DNA from: Flavisphingomonas formosensis
GTDB lineage: Bacteria > Pseudomonadota > Alphaproteobacteria > Sphingomonadales > Sphingomonadaceae
Length of the DNA stretch: 64,000 nt
Direction: 5' to 3'
Assembly (NCBI RefSeq): GCF_009755815.1
Contig: NZ_WRPK01000004.1
Span: 62,001 to 126,000, forward strand
The position numbers and the translations under genes were made by a program. Under the pieces are notes generated by a model, which saw only the letters and a list, made by a program, of their open reading frames with translations, was not told where the DNA came from and did not search any database. Below, piece by piece: positions 52,844 to 60,415 of the stretch (positions are counted from its first letter, which is position 1; the number at the start of each line of letters is the position of its first letter).

Positions 52844-52930
52844 TCGGGGCGGATCATCACTATTCGGGCGCTTTGGCGCATATCCTGAAATTGGATAGAA
52901 ACTTCCCGACAGAGGAGTCGGGAGAGGCCC

Positions 52931-53827
52931 ATGAAGCTCGGAATTTTACCCTTCTTCGATAAGGAGCGGGGCACCAACGGTCCGTTCACGCGCGCATTCC
53001 TGCGCATGGCCGAGGGGGCGGGCATCGAATCGGTCTGGACGGTCGAGCATCCGATCATCGCGGAAGATTATGAGCCGCTCTATTCCTATTCCGAGGACGG
53101 CCGCGCGCCGTTTCAGGTCGGTGAAACGGAGATGTGCGATCCGCTCGAATGGCTCGCCTTCGCCGCGGCTGTCACCGAGAAGATGAAGCTCGGAACGGGC
53201 GTGCTGTTGTTGCCGCTGCATGCGCCGGTCGTACTGGCAAAGCGGGTGGCCACGCTGGACGCACTGTCGGGCGGACGCGTACTGCTCGGCGTCGGTATGG
53301 GCTGGCAAAAGGAGGAATATCAGACGATCGGGGTGCCCTATGAGGAGCGGGGTCCGCGCCTCGATGAGGGCGTGGCTGCGGTCCGTGCGCTCTGGACGCA
53401 ATCGCCCGCCACGCATCATGGCCGCTTCTATGATTTCGACCGGGTCCATTCCGACCCGAAGCCGCACACACCCGGCGGCGTGCCGATACTGATCGGTGGA
53501 TCGACCGATTTCGCGGCCCGCCGTGCGGCGCGAATCGGCGACGGCTTCTATCCCCACGCCATCTCGCCCGACGATCTCGCCAAGCGGCTGGAGACCATGC
53601 GGGCGACCGCCGAGGAGATCGGACGGGATCCGGACGACATCGAGATTACCGTATCGCCGACGAGCTGGCGCTGGGGTGCATCCACTGATGTTGGCGTGAT
53701 GAAAGCCTATGCCGAGCTTGGGGTAAACCGTTTCGTCATCGTGGCGAACGAGGCGATGAGCACGGAGTTGCCGGTAATCGAAGCCTTCATCCGCAAGGTA
53801 CGCGAAGAAATTTTGCCGCGGCTGTGA
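52931..53827 (+). CDS. Luciferase-like monooxygenase / LLM-class oxidoreductase
   Basis: ATG 52931 has GGGAGAGGCCC upstream. The 298-aa protein has the TIM-barrel LLM pattern: MKLGILPFFDKERGTNGPFT, EHPIIAEDY, LGTGVLLLPLHAPVVLAKRV, RVLLGVGMGWQKEEYQ and GGSTDFAARRAARIGDGFYP. This is the subgroup often labelled F420-dependent (TIGR03619-like), but cofactor choice between FMN and F420 cannot be read from the sequence. The substrate is unknown. It is convergent with a Fur-family gene. Confidence 0.88.
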   Translation: MKLGILPFFDKERGTNGPFTRAFLRMAEGAGIESVWTVEHPIIAEDYEPLYSYSEDGRAPFQVGETEMCDPLEWLAFAAAVTEKMKLGTGVLLLPLHAPVVLAKRVATLDALSGGRVLLGVGMGWQKEEYQTIGVPYEERGPRLDEGVAAVRALWTQSPATHHGRFYDFDRVHSDPKPHTPGGVPILIGGSTDFAARRAARIGDGFYPHAISPDDLAKRLETMRATAEEIGRDPDDIEITVSPTSWRWGASTDVGVMKAYAELGVNRFVIVANEAMSTELPVIEAFIRKVREEILPRL

Positions 53828-53847
53828 GGGAAAAGGCTGGTTGGGCG

Positions 53848-53879
53848 GGATCGGCCGCGGCCCCTGCAGCGGCCGATCC
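53848..53879. terminator. Perfect 11-bp hairpin between convergent genes
   Basis: GGATCGGCCGC and GCGGCCGATCC flank a 10-base loop. It sits in the 64-base gap between the convergent LLM oxidoreductase and Fur-family genes, so it may end transcription from both sides. No T-run follows, so termination may need Rho or be weak. Confidence 0.55.
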
Positions 53880-53891
53880 TGGCAGGCGGGC

Positions 53892-54314
53892 TTATTGTCC
53901 GCGTGCGGTCGATACGCCGTATAGCTCCATGCGATGGTCGACGAGCCGATAGCCGAGCTTCTCGGCGATACGGCGCTGGAGCTGCTCAAGCTCGGCGTCG
54001 GTGAACTCGATCACCCGGCCGGTCTCGACGTCGATCAGATGATCATGATGGGCTTCGGCTGCGGCCTCGTAGCGCGCCCGTCCGTCGCCGAAATCGTGAC
54101 GCTCGAGGATGCCGGCCTCTTCGAACAGGCGAACGGTACGATAGACGGTCGCGATCGAGATGCCGGGATCGATTGCCGCGGCCCGCTCATGCAGCGCCTC
54201 AACGTCGGGGTGATCATCCGCATCGCCCAACACGCGTGCGATCACGCGCCGCTGCTCGGTAATACGGAGCCCCTTTTCAGCGCAGAGCGCCTCAATGTCG
54301 ATCTTGCGGGTCAT
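53892..54314 (-). CDS. Fur-family transcriptional regulator
   Basis: The 140-aa protein has the winged-helix region (LRITEQRRVIARVLGDADDH then SIATVYRTVRLFEEAGI) and the metal-binding segment EAHHDHLIDVETGRVIEF of Fur. No CxxC zinc pairs are present, as in many alphaproteobacterial Fur/Mur proteins. It represses genes when bound to Fe or Mn. Whether the sensed metal is iron or manganese is undecided. The neighbouring gene is a MucR-type regulator on the same strand, 118 bases away. Confidence 0.9.
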   Translation of the reverse strand: MTRKIDIEALCAEKGLRITEQRRVIARVLGDADDHPDVEALHERAAAIDPGISIATVYRTVRLFEEAGILERHDFGDGRARYEAAAEAHHDHLIDVETGRVIEFTDAELEQLQRRIAEKLGYRLVDHRMELYGVSTARGQ

Positions 54315-54432
54315 ATCTGCCTTCGCCGGTCCAGGTCGCGCGGCCTGCGCAACAACGACCTAGAAGGTTTTGCGCTGCGAAGGAAGCCGCCGGTGGCGCG
54401 TTTCCCACGCGTCACCGACAAATATCCCGGCC

Positions 54433-54846
54433 TCAGCGCTTGCGGCGCTTGGTACCGAGACCGATCTTCTTGGCCAGGCTGCGGCGCTGTTCCGCATAGT
54501 TGGGAGCGACCATCGGATAATCGGCCGGAAGTCCCCACTTGGCGCGGTACTGATCAGGGGTCATCTGGTAGTGGGTCATCAGATGGCGTTTCAGCATCTT
54601 CAGCTTCTTGCCGTCTTCCAGGCAGACGATGTAGTCCGGCTTCACCGAAGCGCGCACCGAAACGGCGGGTTCCGGCTTGGCCTCGGGCTCGACGAGAGCA
54701 TCGCCCAGCGTGCTCAGCGCATTATGGACATTCTGGATCAGGATCGGGAGATCGGAGACTGCAACGCTGTTGTTGCTGACATGCGCGGAGACGATGTCGG
54801 CTGTTAGCGTGATCAAAGTTTCGGTGATTTCAGCGGTGTCGGACAT
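54433..54846 (-). CDS. MucR/Ros-family zinc-finger transcriptional regulator
   Basis: I start at ATG 54844–54846 (MSDTAEITETLITLTADIVS), the usual MucR beginning, rather than the longer ORF. The 137-aa protein has the MucR zinc finger core VCLEDGKKLKMLKRHLMTHY (C, D, H, H ligands) followed by the MTPDQYRAKWGLPADYPMVA block and a basic tail ending TKRRKR. MucR/Ros regulators control exopolysaccharide, motility and cell-cycle genes in alphaproteobacteria. The family strongly supports the taxonomic placement. Confidence 0.93.
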   Translation of the reverse strand: MSDTAEITETLITLTADIVSAHVSNNSVAVSDLPILIQNVHNALSTLGDALVEPEAKPEPAVSVRASVKPDYIVCLEDGKKLKMLKRHLMTHYQMTPDQYRAKWGLPADYPMVAPNYAEQRRSLAKKIGLGTKRRKR

Positions 54847-54956
54847 TTTTGGCGGACCCTTGATTTGTTGCTTATGGCATCTGTCATATTCAATGCCACT
54901 AATGACCCATGTACCTTCGCACGTCATCGGCGCAACTCAAAAGTGCCCGTTTCAGG

Positions 54957-55430
54957 CTATTGTTTCAAAAAATTTAGATCCATACTCAAGGTCAGAGCGT
55001 CGTATAATTGGCCGTCAGCGCCACGATAATAGGACTTTCGCCGTCCGATCTCGGTAAAGCCTGCCTTGTGATACAAGTTGATCGCAGAATTTCCTGCTCT
55101 GACTTCGAGATGAAGTCGTATGGCGCCGCCGGTTGCTGCTATCTGAATCGTTCGTTCGATGAGCGCGGTTGCGATTCCGACCCTACGGAAAGCTGACCTG
55201 ACGCCGATCAGCAGCAGTTCCGCTTCGTCCGCGACGAGGCGGCTGAGAGCGAAGCCGCCTGGCTCCTCGCCGACATAGGCAATGGTCAGCCAGACGCCGG
55301 GCAGGCCGAGAATGCCGAGGCACTGGCTGCGCGTCCACGCCTCGCCGAAGGCAGGATCGAAGGCATCGCCCATCACGCGCATCACCGCGTCAATGTCCGC
55401 GGACGATCCTTCGATAAGGCGTGTCGTCAT
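54957..55430 (-). CDS. rimI: Ribosomal protein S18-alanine N-acetyltransferase-like
   Basis: The 157-aa GNAT protein has acetyl-CoA motif A as VRSAFRRVGIATALIERTIQ, after ELLLIGV, and motif B-like LHLEVRAGNSAINLYHKAGF. Gene order (tsaB then rimI, with ATGA overlap) supports the RimI assignment; in many bacteria the two are paired and linked to tRNA t6A synthesis and S18 acetylation. A general GNAT acetyltransferase remains possible. Confidence 0.85.
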   Translation of the reverse strand: MTTRLIEGSSADIDAVMRVMGDAFDPAFGEAWTRSQCLGILGLPGVWLTIAYVGEEPGGFALSRLVADEAELLLIGVRSAFRRVGIATALIERTIQIAATGGAIRLHLEVRAGNSAINLYHKAGFTEIGRRKSYYRGADGQLYDALTLSMDLNFLKQ

Positions 55431-56044
55431 GCCTGCGGTCTCGCATCGGGTGCGCGGCCGTAGATAGGAGTAGCAGCGAGCGCGGCGAACTCGGCCGGCA
55501 AGTGCCGCACATCGCTGGCGCGAGGGAGGATGTCGCGTGCGCCGCCGGTTCGCCTCGCATCGATCAGGCTTTGCGCCCCGGATCCGATGACCAGCGCCTC
55601 GCTGGTCGCTGCTGCCGCTTCCTCCGGTTTCAGCGAGGCGAGATTTCCGGCCGGGCGAAAGGGAGAGGCTGCGAAGGATTGGACGAACAATTCGCCATGG
55701 CCGCCGATCAGTGCGGCAGCGACGCGATCCGGCGCACCCGCCTCGTCAAGTGCGGCCGCGGCGAGCAAGGCGAGGGAGGAATAGCCATGCACGGGAACGC
55801 CCCATGCGAGACCGAGCGCGCGCGCGGCAGCAAGGCCGACGCGCACGCCGGTAAAACTGCCCGGGCCGCAATCCACCACGATGCGGTCGGCGCGGCCGCC
55901 GTCCGGCAGTTCCGATATCATCGGAACCAACCGTTCGGCGTGGCCGCGCCCGACGACCTCATGGAGGTCCGCTAGGACGCGATCGTCATCCAGCAGGGCG
56001 ACAGAACAAGCCGCTGTTGCCGTCTCGATCGCGAGCGTGCGCAT
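55427..56044 (-). CDS. tsaB: tRNA threonylcarbamoyladenosine biosynthesis protein TsaB
   Basis: The start at ATG 56042–56044 (MRTLAIETATAACSVALLDD) is the typical TsaB opening; the longer ORF upstream is in the neighbouring gene. GPGSFTGVRVGLAAARALGL is the family signature. The 205-aa protein is the non-catalytic partner of TsaD in t6A tRNA modification. It overlaps both neighbours by ATGA, forming a nitroreductase–tsaB–rimI run. Confidence 0.92.
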   Translation of the reverse strand: MRTLAIETATAACSVALLDDDRVLADLHEVVGRGHAERLVPMISELPDGGRADRIVVDCGPGSFTGVRVGLAAARALGLAWGVPVHGYSSLALLAAAALDEAGAPDRVAAALIGGHGELFVQSFAASPFRPAGNLASLKPEEAAAATSEALVIGSGAQSLIDARRTGGARDILPRASDVRHLPAEFAALAATPIYGRAPDARPQA

Positions 56045-56634
56045 CAGATGATGGTGTTCGCTTCCTCGAAGGAGAAGCGCGGCAAACGCTCGAAGATGGT
56101 CGAAGGATCGCCGTAGCCGAGGGTCGAAATGAAGTTGGACTTGATGGTGGTTCCGCCGAAGAACTGCTCGTCCACCGCCGCGTTGTCGAAGCCGGACATC
56201 GGTCCGGTATCGAGGCCAATGGCACGGGCCGCGATCAGGAAATAGGCGCCCTGCAGCGTGCCGTTGCGGAAGGCGACATATTCGCGCGAGCTGGGATCCG
56301 GAAACCAGTTCTGGGCGTCCGGATTGTGCGGGAAGAGGCGCGGCAGCTTGGTGTGGAAATCGACGTCGAAGCCGATGATCGCCGTTACCGGCGCCTGCAG
56401 GATCTTCGCGCCGTTGGTGCCGGATGAAAGCGCCGCGATCTTCTCCTTGGATTCCTGGCTGACGCACCAGATGATGTGCGCGGGCGACATGTTCGCCGAA
56501 GTCGGACCCATCTTCATCAGGTCCCAGATCGCGTGGAGCTGCTCGGTGGAAACCGGCTTGTCCTGGTAGCCGTTATAGGTGCGGGCAGTACGGAAGATCA
56601 GGTCGAGCGCATCATCGGAGAGCGGAGCGGCCAT
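56044..56634 (-). CDS. Nitroreductase family protein, malonic semialdehyde reductase (RutE)-like
   Basis: The 196-aa protein begins MAAPLSDDALDLIFRTARTY and has the FMN-binding NTR fold with MKMGPTSANMSPAHIIWC, RNGTLQGAYFLIAARAIGLD and GPMSGFDNAAVDEQFF. These blocks match RutE/HadB-like enzymes, which reduce malonic semialdehyde or other small substrates. No rut genes are near, so the physiological role is open. Its stop overlaps the tsaB start. Confidence 0.85.
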   Translation of the reverse strand: MAAPLSDDALDLIFRTARTYNGYQDKPVSTEQLHAIWDLMKMGPTSANMSPAHIIWCVSQESKEKIAALSSGTNGAKILQAPVTAIIGFDVDFHTKLPRLFPHNPDAQNWFPDPSSREYVAFRNGTLQGAYFLIAARAIGLDTGPMSGFDNAAVDEQFFGGTTIKSNFISTLGYGDPSTIFERLPRFSFEEANTII

Positions 56635-56667
56635 GGAGGGTCCCTTGCTGTCTGGGGAGGAGAAACG

Positions 56668-57237
56668 TCAGGCGGCGCGGACCTCGGTCACTTCCGGCAC
56701 ATAGTGCTTGAGGAGTGTCTCGATGCCCTGCTTGAGCGTCGCGGTGGAGGACGGACAGCCCGAGCAGGCGCCGTGCATCGCCAGATAGACGGTACCCCGA
56801 TCGAAGCCCCGATAGACGATGTCCCCTCCGTCCTTCGCGACCGCCGGCCGGACCCGTGTCTCGATCAGGTCCTTGATCTGCTCGACGATGTCGGCGTCGT
56901 CCGGATTGACCGGGAATTCGTCGTCGGGAATCTCGATGGCGGCTGCGCTGCCCTGACGGAACAGCGGGGCGCCGCTGGCGAAATGATCCAGCAGAACGCC
57001 GAGCACATTGGGTTTGAGATCGCGCCACTCGACGCTGGGTGCGGCGGTGACGGAGACGAAATCGCGCCCGAAGAAGACGCTGTCCACATCGCCGAGATCG
57101 AACAGGGCCTGCGCGAGAGGCGAAACCTGCGCCTCCTCGTCATTCGCGAAATCCCGCGTGCCGCCGTCCATCACCGTCTGCCCGGGCAGGAATTTCAGCG
57201 TGGCCGGATTCGGCGTCGTTTCGGTTTCGATCAGCAT
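56668..57237 (-). CDS. NifU/NfuA-like iron–sulfur cluster carrier
   Basis: The start at ATG 57235–57237 (MLIETETTPNPATLKFLPGQ) fits the Nfu N-terminal domain. The 189-aa protein combines the Nfu_N domain (residues 1–95) with a NifU C-terminal domain carrying C158-x2-C161 in GACSGCPSS. It carries and delivers 4Fe–4S clusters in the cytosol. It is near but separate from the tsaB group (33 bases upstream of the nitroreductase start). Confidence 0.92.
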   Translation of the reverse strand: MLIETETTPNPATLKFLPGQTVMDGGTRDFANDEEAQVSPLAQALFDLGDVDSVFFGRDFVSVTAAPSVEWRDLKPNVLGVLLDHFASGAPLFRQGSAAAIEIPDDEFPVNPDDADIVEQIKDLIETRVRPAVAKDGGDIVYRGFDRGTVYLAMHGACSGCPSSTATLKQGIETLLKHYVPEVTEVRAA

Positions 57238-57639
57238 AGCCGGCATTTGGGGGGAATGGCGCGCAGGATCAAGCCCGGAATGGGGCGCGCACGGTGAGGA
57301 AATATGATGCGGCGGAGAAGCAAAATTGCACGGATCGCCATCGCGGGGTGCAGAATGCGCTGTAGCTCCGGTCGTCCGCGCCGCTTGTGTGCTTCGCAAA
57401 GGATATTTTTACCTGCCGATTGATGTTTCGGCCGCAACGCGCTATGTGCCGCGTGCGTCGGCGCCTTTAGGGGGGCTGGAACGAGGGCAGCGTGATCTCC
57501 TGCCGCCTCCAAATGGCAGGCCGGCTTTCTGTTCCACTAGACGCTTTGAGCCCAAGGCTTCCCATTTCACGCGGGTCGTCGATTTGAACCCGCGTGCGCG
57601 TCCTGTTTCGGGGCGCCACATCCCATTGAAAGTACCAAA
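57238..57639. other. Long leader region upstream of the DEAD-box helicase
   Basis: This 402-base gap separates the divergent Nfu and helicase genes. It contains a perfect hairpin (separate entry) 44 bases before the helicase GTG. I see no convincing short gene; an ORF overlapping the GTG looks like chance. Long structured leaders are known for cold-induced DEAD-box helicases, but no cold-box is identifiable here. Confidence 0.4.
57568..57596 (+). promoter_or_regulatory. Hairpin in the helicase 5' leader
   Basis: CACGCGGGT and ACCCGCGTG form a perfect 9-bp stem with an 11-base loop, 44 bases upstream of the GTG start of the helicase gene. It may be a leader structure affecting stability or translation, or a terminator for upstream transcripts. 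Function unknown. Confidence 0.45.
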
Positions 57640-58962
57640 GTGACTCAATTTTCCGATCTCGGTCTCGCCGAGCCGATTCAGCGTGCGTTGGCCGAAAAGG
57701 GCTATACCCAGCCCACTCCCATTCAGCTCCAGGCAATCCCGCCGGTGCTGGAAGGACGTGATCTGTGCGGCATCGCGCAGACCGGCACGGGCAAGACCGC
57801 AGCCTTTGCGCTGCCCTCGCTTCATCATCTGATCAACAGCCCGCGTCCTCGCGCGCCCGGCGCCTGCCGCATGCTCGTGCTGGCGCCGACCCGCGAACTC
57901 GCGAGCCAGATCGCCGAGAGCTGCGTGCTTTACGCCAAATTCCTCAACCTGCGCGTCGCCACCGTGTTCGGCGGCGTGCCGATCAACCGGCAGATCCGCC
58001 AGATGGGGCAGGGCGTCGACATCCTCGTCGCCACGCCCGGCCGCCTGCTCGATCTGATCGACCAGCGCGCGCTGCACCTGCGCAACGTCGAGATCCTCGT
58101 GCTCGACGAAGCCGACCAGATGCTCGATCTCGGCTTCATCCATGCGCTGAAGCGGATCCAGGCGATGGTGCCGAAGGTGCGCCAGACCCTGTTCTTCTCG
58201 GCGACCATGCCCAAGACCATCGCGGAGCTGGGCGACCGCTTCCTCACCGATCCGGTCAAGGTCTCGGTCGCACCGCAATCGACCACGGCCGAGCGGGTCG
58301 AGCAGTTCGCGACCTTCGTCAATCAGCAGGAGAAGCAGGCGCTGCTGACGCTGATGCTGCGCCGCGAGGCGATCGATCGGGCGCTGGTCTTCACCCGCAC
58401 CAAGCATGGCGCGGACCGCGTGGTGAAGCATCTCCACGCCGCCGGCATCGGGGCCGAGGCGATCCACGGCAATAAGAGCCAGCCGCAGCGCGAGCGCGCG
58501 CTCGGCCTGTTCCGCTCGGGCGAGCTCAAGATCCTCGTCGCGACCGACATCGCGGCGCGCGGCATCGACGTGTCGGGCGTGAGCCATGTGTTCAACTTCG
58601 AGCTGCCGAACGTCGCCGAGCAATATGTCCACCGCATCGGCCGCACCGCGCGCGCCGGGCGCGAAGGCATTGCGATCAGCTTCGTCGCCGAAGACGAGCG
58701 CGCCTATCTGCGCGGCATCGAGAAGCTTACCCGGGTGCGGCTCACGCCGCTGCCGCTGCCGGAGAATTTCGAGCAGGAGAAGGCGCGGCTTCCCAAGCCG
58801 AGCCAGGCCAAGCCGACGGCGCAGCGCCGCCACGAGGAGGCCGGTGCCCGCCGCGACGATACGCGCGGCGAGGGACAGCCGCCGAAGCGCCGTTTCCCGC
58901 CGCGCCGCCGGGGCGGCGTCGGCGCGCACAAGAATGCGGTGAAGAAGGCCGGCGGGCGCTGA
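57640..58962 (+). CDS. DEAD-box ATP-dependent RNA helicase (RhlE-like)
   Basis: The start is GTG 57640 (MTQFSDLGLAEPIQRALAEK). The 440-aa protein has the Q motif (GYTQPTPIQ), Walker A AQTGTGKT (residues 46–53), PTRELASQI, DEAD box in LVLDEADQML, SAT and HRIGRTARAG motifs. The C-terminal 60 residues are basic and Arg-rich (KRRFPPRRRGGVGAHKNAV), typical of the RhlE branch. It unwinds RNA in ribosome assembly or RNA decay. No specific gene symbol is given because RhlE, CsdA and SrmB cannot be separated with certainty. Confidence 0.93.
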   Translation: MTQFSDLGLAEPIQRALAEKGYTQPTPIQLQAIPPVLEGRDLCGIAQTGTGKTAAFALPSLHHLINSPRPRAPGACRMLVLAPTRELASQIAESCVLYAKFLNLRVATVFGGVPINRQIRQMGQGVDILVATPGRLLDLIDQRALHLRNVEILVLDEADQMLDLGFIHALKRIQAMVPKVRQTLFFSATMPKTIAELGDRFLTDPVKVSVAPQSTTAERVEQFATFVNQQEKQALLTLMLRREAIDRALVFTRTKHGADRVVKHLHAAGIGAEAIHGNKSQPQRERALGLFRSGELKILVATDIAARGIDVSGVSHVFNFELPNVAEQYVHRIGRTARAGREGIAISFVAEDERAYLRGIEKLTRVRLTPLPLPENFEQEKARLPKPSQAKPTAQRRHEEAGARRDDTRGEGQPPKRRFPPRRRGGVGAHKNAVKKAGGR

Positions 58963-58969
58963 TCCATTT

Positions 58970-59003
58970 CCCCGTCGTGCCGGACGCGTTCGGCATGACG
59001 GGG
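58970..59003. terminator. Near-perfect hairpin between convergent helicase and DedA genes
   Basis: CCCCGTCGTGCCG and CGGCATGACGGGG pair with one mismatch around an 8-base loop. It lies in the 48-base gap between the convergent genes and may terminate both. A short T-stretch (ATTTC) precedes it on the plus strand but no long T-run follows. Confidence 0.6.
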
Positions 59004-59010
59004 CCGGAGC

Positions 59011-59649
59011 TCACCGCTCGCGCTTGATCGCGCGGACCTTGTGCCAGACGAACCAGATCGCGGCCGCGGCGACGACCGCCACGATCACCACGTCCATATT
59101 GTGCAGCACGGCCTTGAGCCGCGGATCGGTGTTCCAGCGCACGCCGAGCTCGCGGCCGACCCAGGTCAGCGCGAAGCACCAGGGCCAGGAGCCGATGAAG
59201 GTATAGGCGTGGAAGCGCAGCAAGGGCATGCGCGCGACGCCGGCGGGAAAGGCGATGAAGGTGCGCACCACGGGCAGCAGCCGGCAGACCAGCACGGTGA
59301 TCCCACCCCAGCGCTGGAAAAAGCCTTCGGCCCGGTCTAGATCATGGGTGCCTACCAGCACATATTTGCCCCAGCGCTGGACGAACGGCCGGCCGCCGCG
59401 CTTGCCCACCTCATAGGCGACGATCGAGCCGAGATTGCAGCCGATCGCACCTGCCGTCGCCGCCAGAAACAAATCCAGCTTGCCGACCGAGACGAGATAG
59501 CCGGCGAACGGCATGATGATCTCGGATGGCAGTGGAATACACGCGCTTTCGATCGCCATCAGGAGCGCGATGCCCCAATAGCCCCCCGCCGAGATCACCG
59601 CGATCGTGAAGGTGGCGAGGCTGGCGATCAGGCCGTGGAGATGCTGCAT
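59011..59649 (-). CDS. DedA-family membrane protein
   Basis: The 212-aa protein has hydrophobic segments near residues 10–35, 45–75, 135–150 and 180–200. The conserved DedA motifs are E in ALLMAIESACIPLPSEIIMP and the arginines and G in RLLPVVRTFIAFPAGVARM. These proteins are inner-membrane lipid scramblases or transporters needed for envelope integrity, as in undecaprenyl-phosphate or phospholipid flipping. The specific substrate is not determined. Confidence 0.9.
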   Translation of the reverse strand: MQHLHGLIASLATFTIAVISAGGYWGIALLMAIESACIPLPSEIIMPFAGYLVSVGKLDLFLAATAGAIGCNLGSIVAYEVGKRGGRPFVQRWGKYVLVGTHDLDRAEGFFQRWGGITVLVCRLLPVVRTFIAFPAGVARMPLLRFHAYTFIGSWPWCFALTWVGRELGVRWNTDPRLKAVLHNMDVVIVAVVAAAAIWFVWHKVRAIKRER

Positions 59650-59730
59650 GGGCGTCGCTAGTGCCGCAATGCAGCAAGCTTGTCGAGGGGTGGTGGAGGT
59701 ACTGCCGGAATATCTCCCTGGCGATCCCGG

Positions 59731-60153
59731 CTATTCTTCTTTGAACGGGTTTACGATCCGCAGGGATCCAATCTGTCGACCATCATCCATGTCTTCGCTA
59801 TAGAGCGTGGTGCATTCCATTGCTTGGGCAGCGGCAATGATCGCGCAATCCCAATAGGAAAAGCGGTGCCTGACCTGTATTGACAGCGCTGCGTTCATGA
59901 TCGTCAGGGTGATGTCCTGGATCGGTAAATCAGACCACAAATCCACGAATTGCTTAGCCAGATCTGGCGCGATCGCGTCAGGCCGGCTTGGACGCGTCGC
60001 CTGCACGTAAAATTCCTGAAGCACCTGCACGGACAGCGCGACGTCCTCCTCGTCGATGAGGCGACGAGCGATGTCGCGCTTCCGCAGTTCCTTCGGCAAT
60101 CCGCTGATCGAATAAAGGAGGATATTGGTATCGAGGAATATGAGGTTGCTCAC
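59731..60153 (-). CDS. vapC: PIN-domain toxin VapC-like
   Basis: The 140-aa protein starts MSNLIFLDTNILLYSI. Putative metal-binding acidic residues of a PIN RNase are D8 (FLDTN), E47 (LQEFYV), D102 (YWDCAI) and D121 (SEDMDDG). Its ATG overlaps the antitoxin stop (bases 60150–60153), the standard antitoxin-first arrangement. As a toxin it would cleave tRNA or other RNA when free of its partner. Confidence 0.9.
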   Translation of the reverse strand: MSNLIFLDTNILLYSISGLPKELRKRDIARRLIDEEDVALSVQVLQEFYVQATRPSRPDAIAPDLAKQFVDLWSDLPIQDITLTIMNAALSIQVRHRFSYWDCAIIAAAQAMECTTLYSEDMDDGRQIGSLRIVNPFKEE

Positions 60154-60386
60154 ATGCCCCGACCGTGCACATCGTCGCGAGAGAGACGGGAGGCGCCCGA
60201 AAACCCGGTCACTCGTTCGCGCAGGGCCTGCTCCCTACGCTTCCTGTGCTCTCTCTCGCTTTCCCCCTCACCCAGATTTTTCAGGAACGATCGGACAAGC
60301 GCTGAAAGCGAGGTATCCATCTCGGCAGCCCTTATGCGGGCACGGCGATAGGTCTCATCATCGAGTGATACTGTGACATTCTTCAT
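60150..60386 (-). CDS. vapB: Ribbon-helix-helix antitoxin VapB-like
   Basis: The 78-aa product starts MKNVTVSLDDETYRRARIRA, the beta strand and helix of a CopG/RHH DNA-binding domain, followed by LVRSFLKNLGEGES and a charged tail. It neutralises the downstream PIN toxin and is expected to repress its own promoter. The inverted repeat covering its start codon (separate entry) is the probable operator. Confidence 0.88.
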   Translation of the reverse strand: MKNVTVSLDDETYRRARIRAAEMDTSLSALVRSFLKNLGEGESEREHRKRREQALRERVTGFSGASRLSRDDVHGRGM

Positions 60387-60402
60387 GTGTTCACAGTATC
60401 AC
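60365..60402. promoter_or_regulatory. 12-bp perfect inverted repeat across the antitoxin start codon
   Basis: GTGATACTGTGA (60365–60376) and TCACAGTATCAC (60391–60402) are perfect inverses separated by 14 bases containing the antitoxin ATG. One half lies within codons 4–7 of the antitoxin and the other upstream of the ATG. This fits a ribbon-helix-helix operator; the RNA could also fold into a hairpin placing the start codon in the loop. Confidence 0.7.
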
Positions 60403-60415
60403 AGTTCGCTGGCCG

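Noticed and set aside
52931-53827. Calling the LLM oxidoreductase F420-dependent
   Set aside because: No cofactor-determining residue could be identified, and F420 synthesis genes are not visible; only the LLM fold is claimed.
57560-57610. tRNA gene on the minus strand (GGGTTCAAATC resembles a T arm)
   Set aside because: No matching acceptor, D or anticodon arms around it; only a simple hairpin is present.
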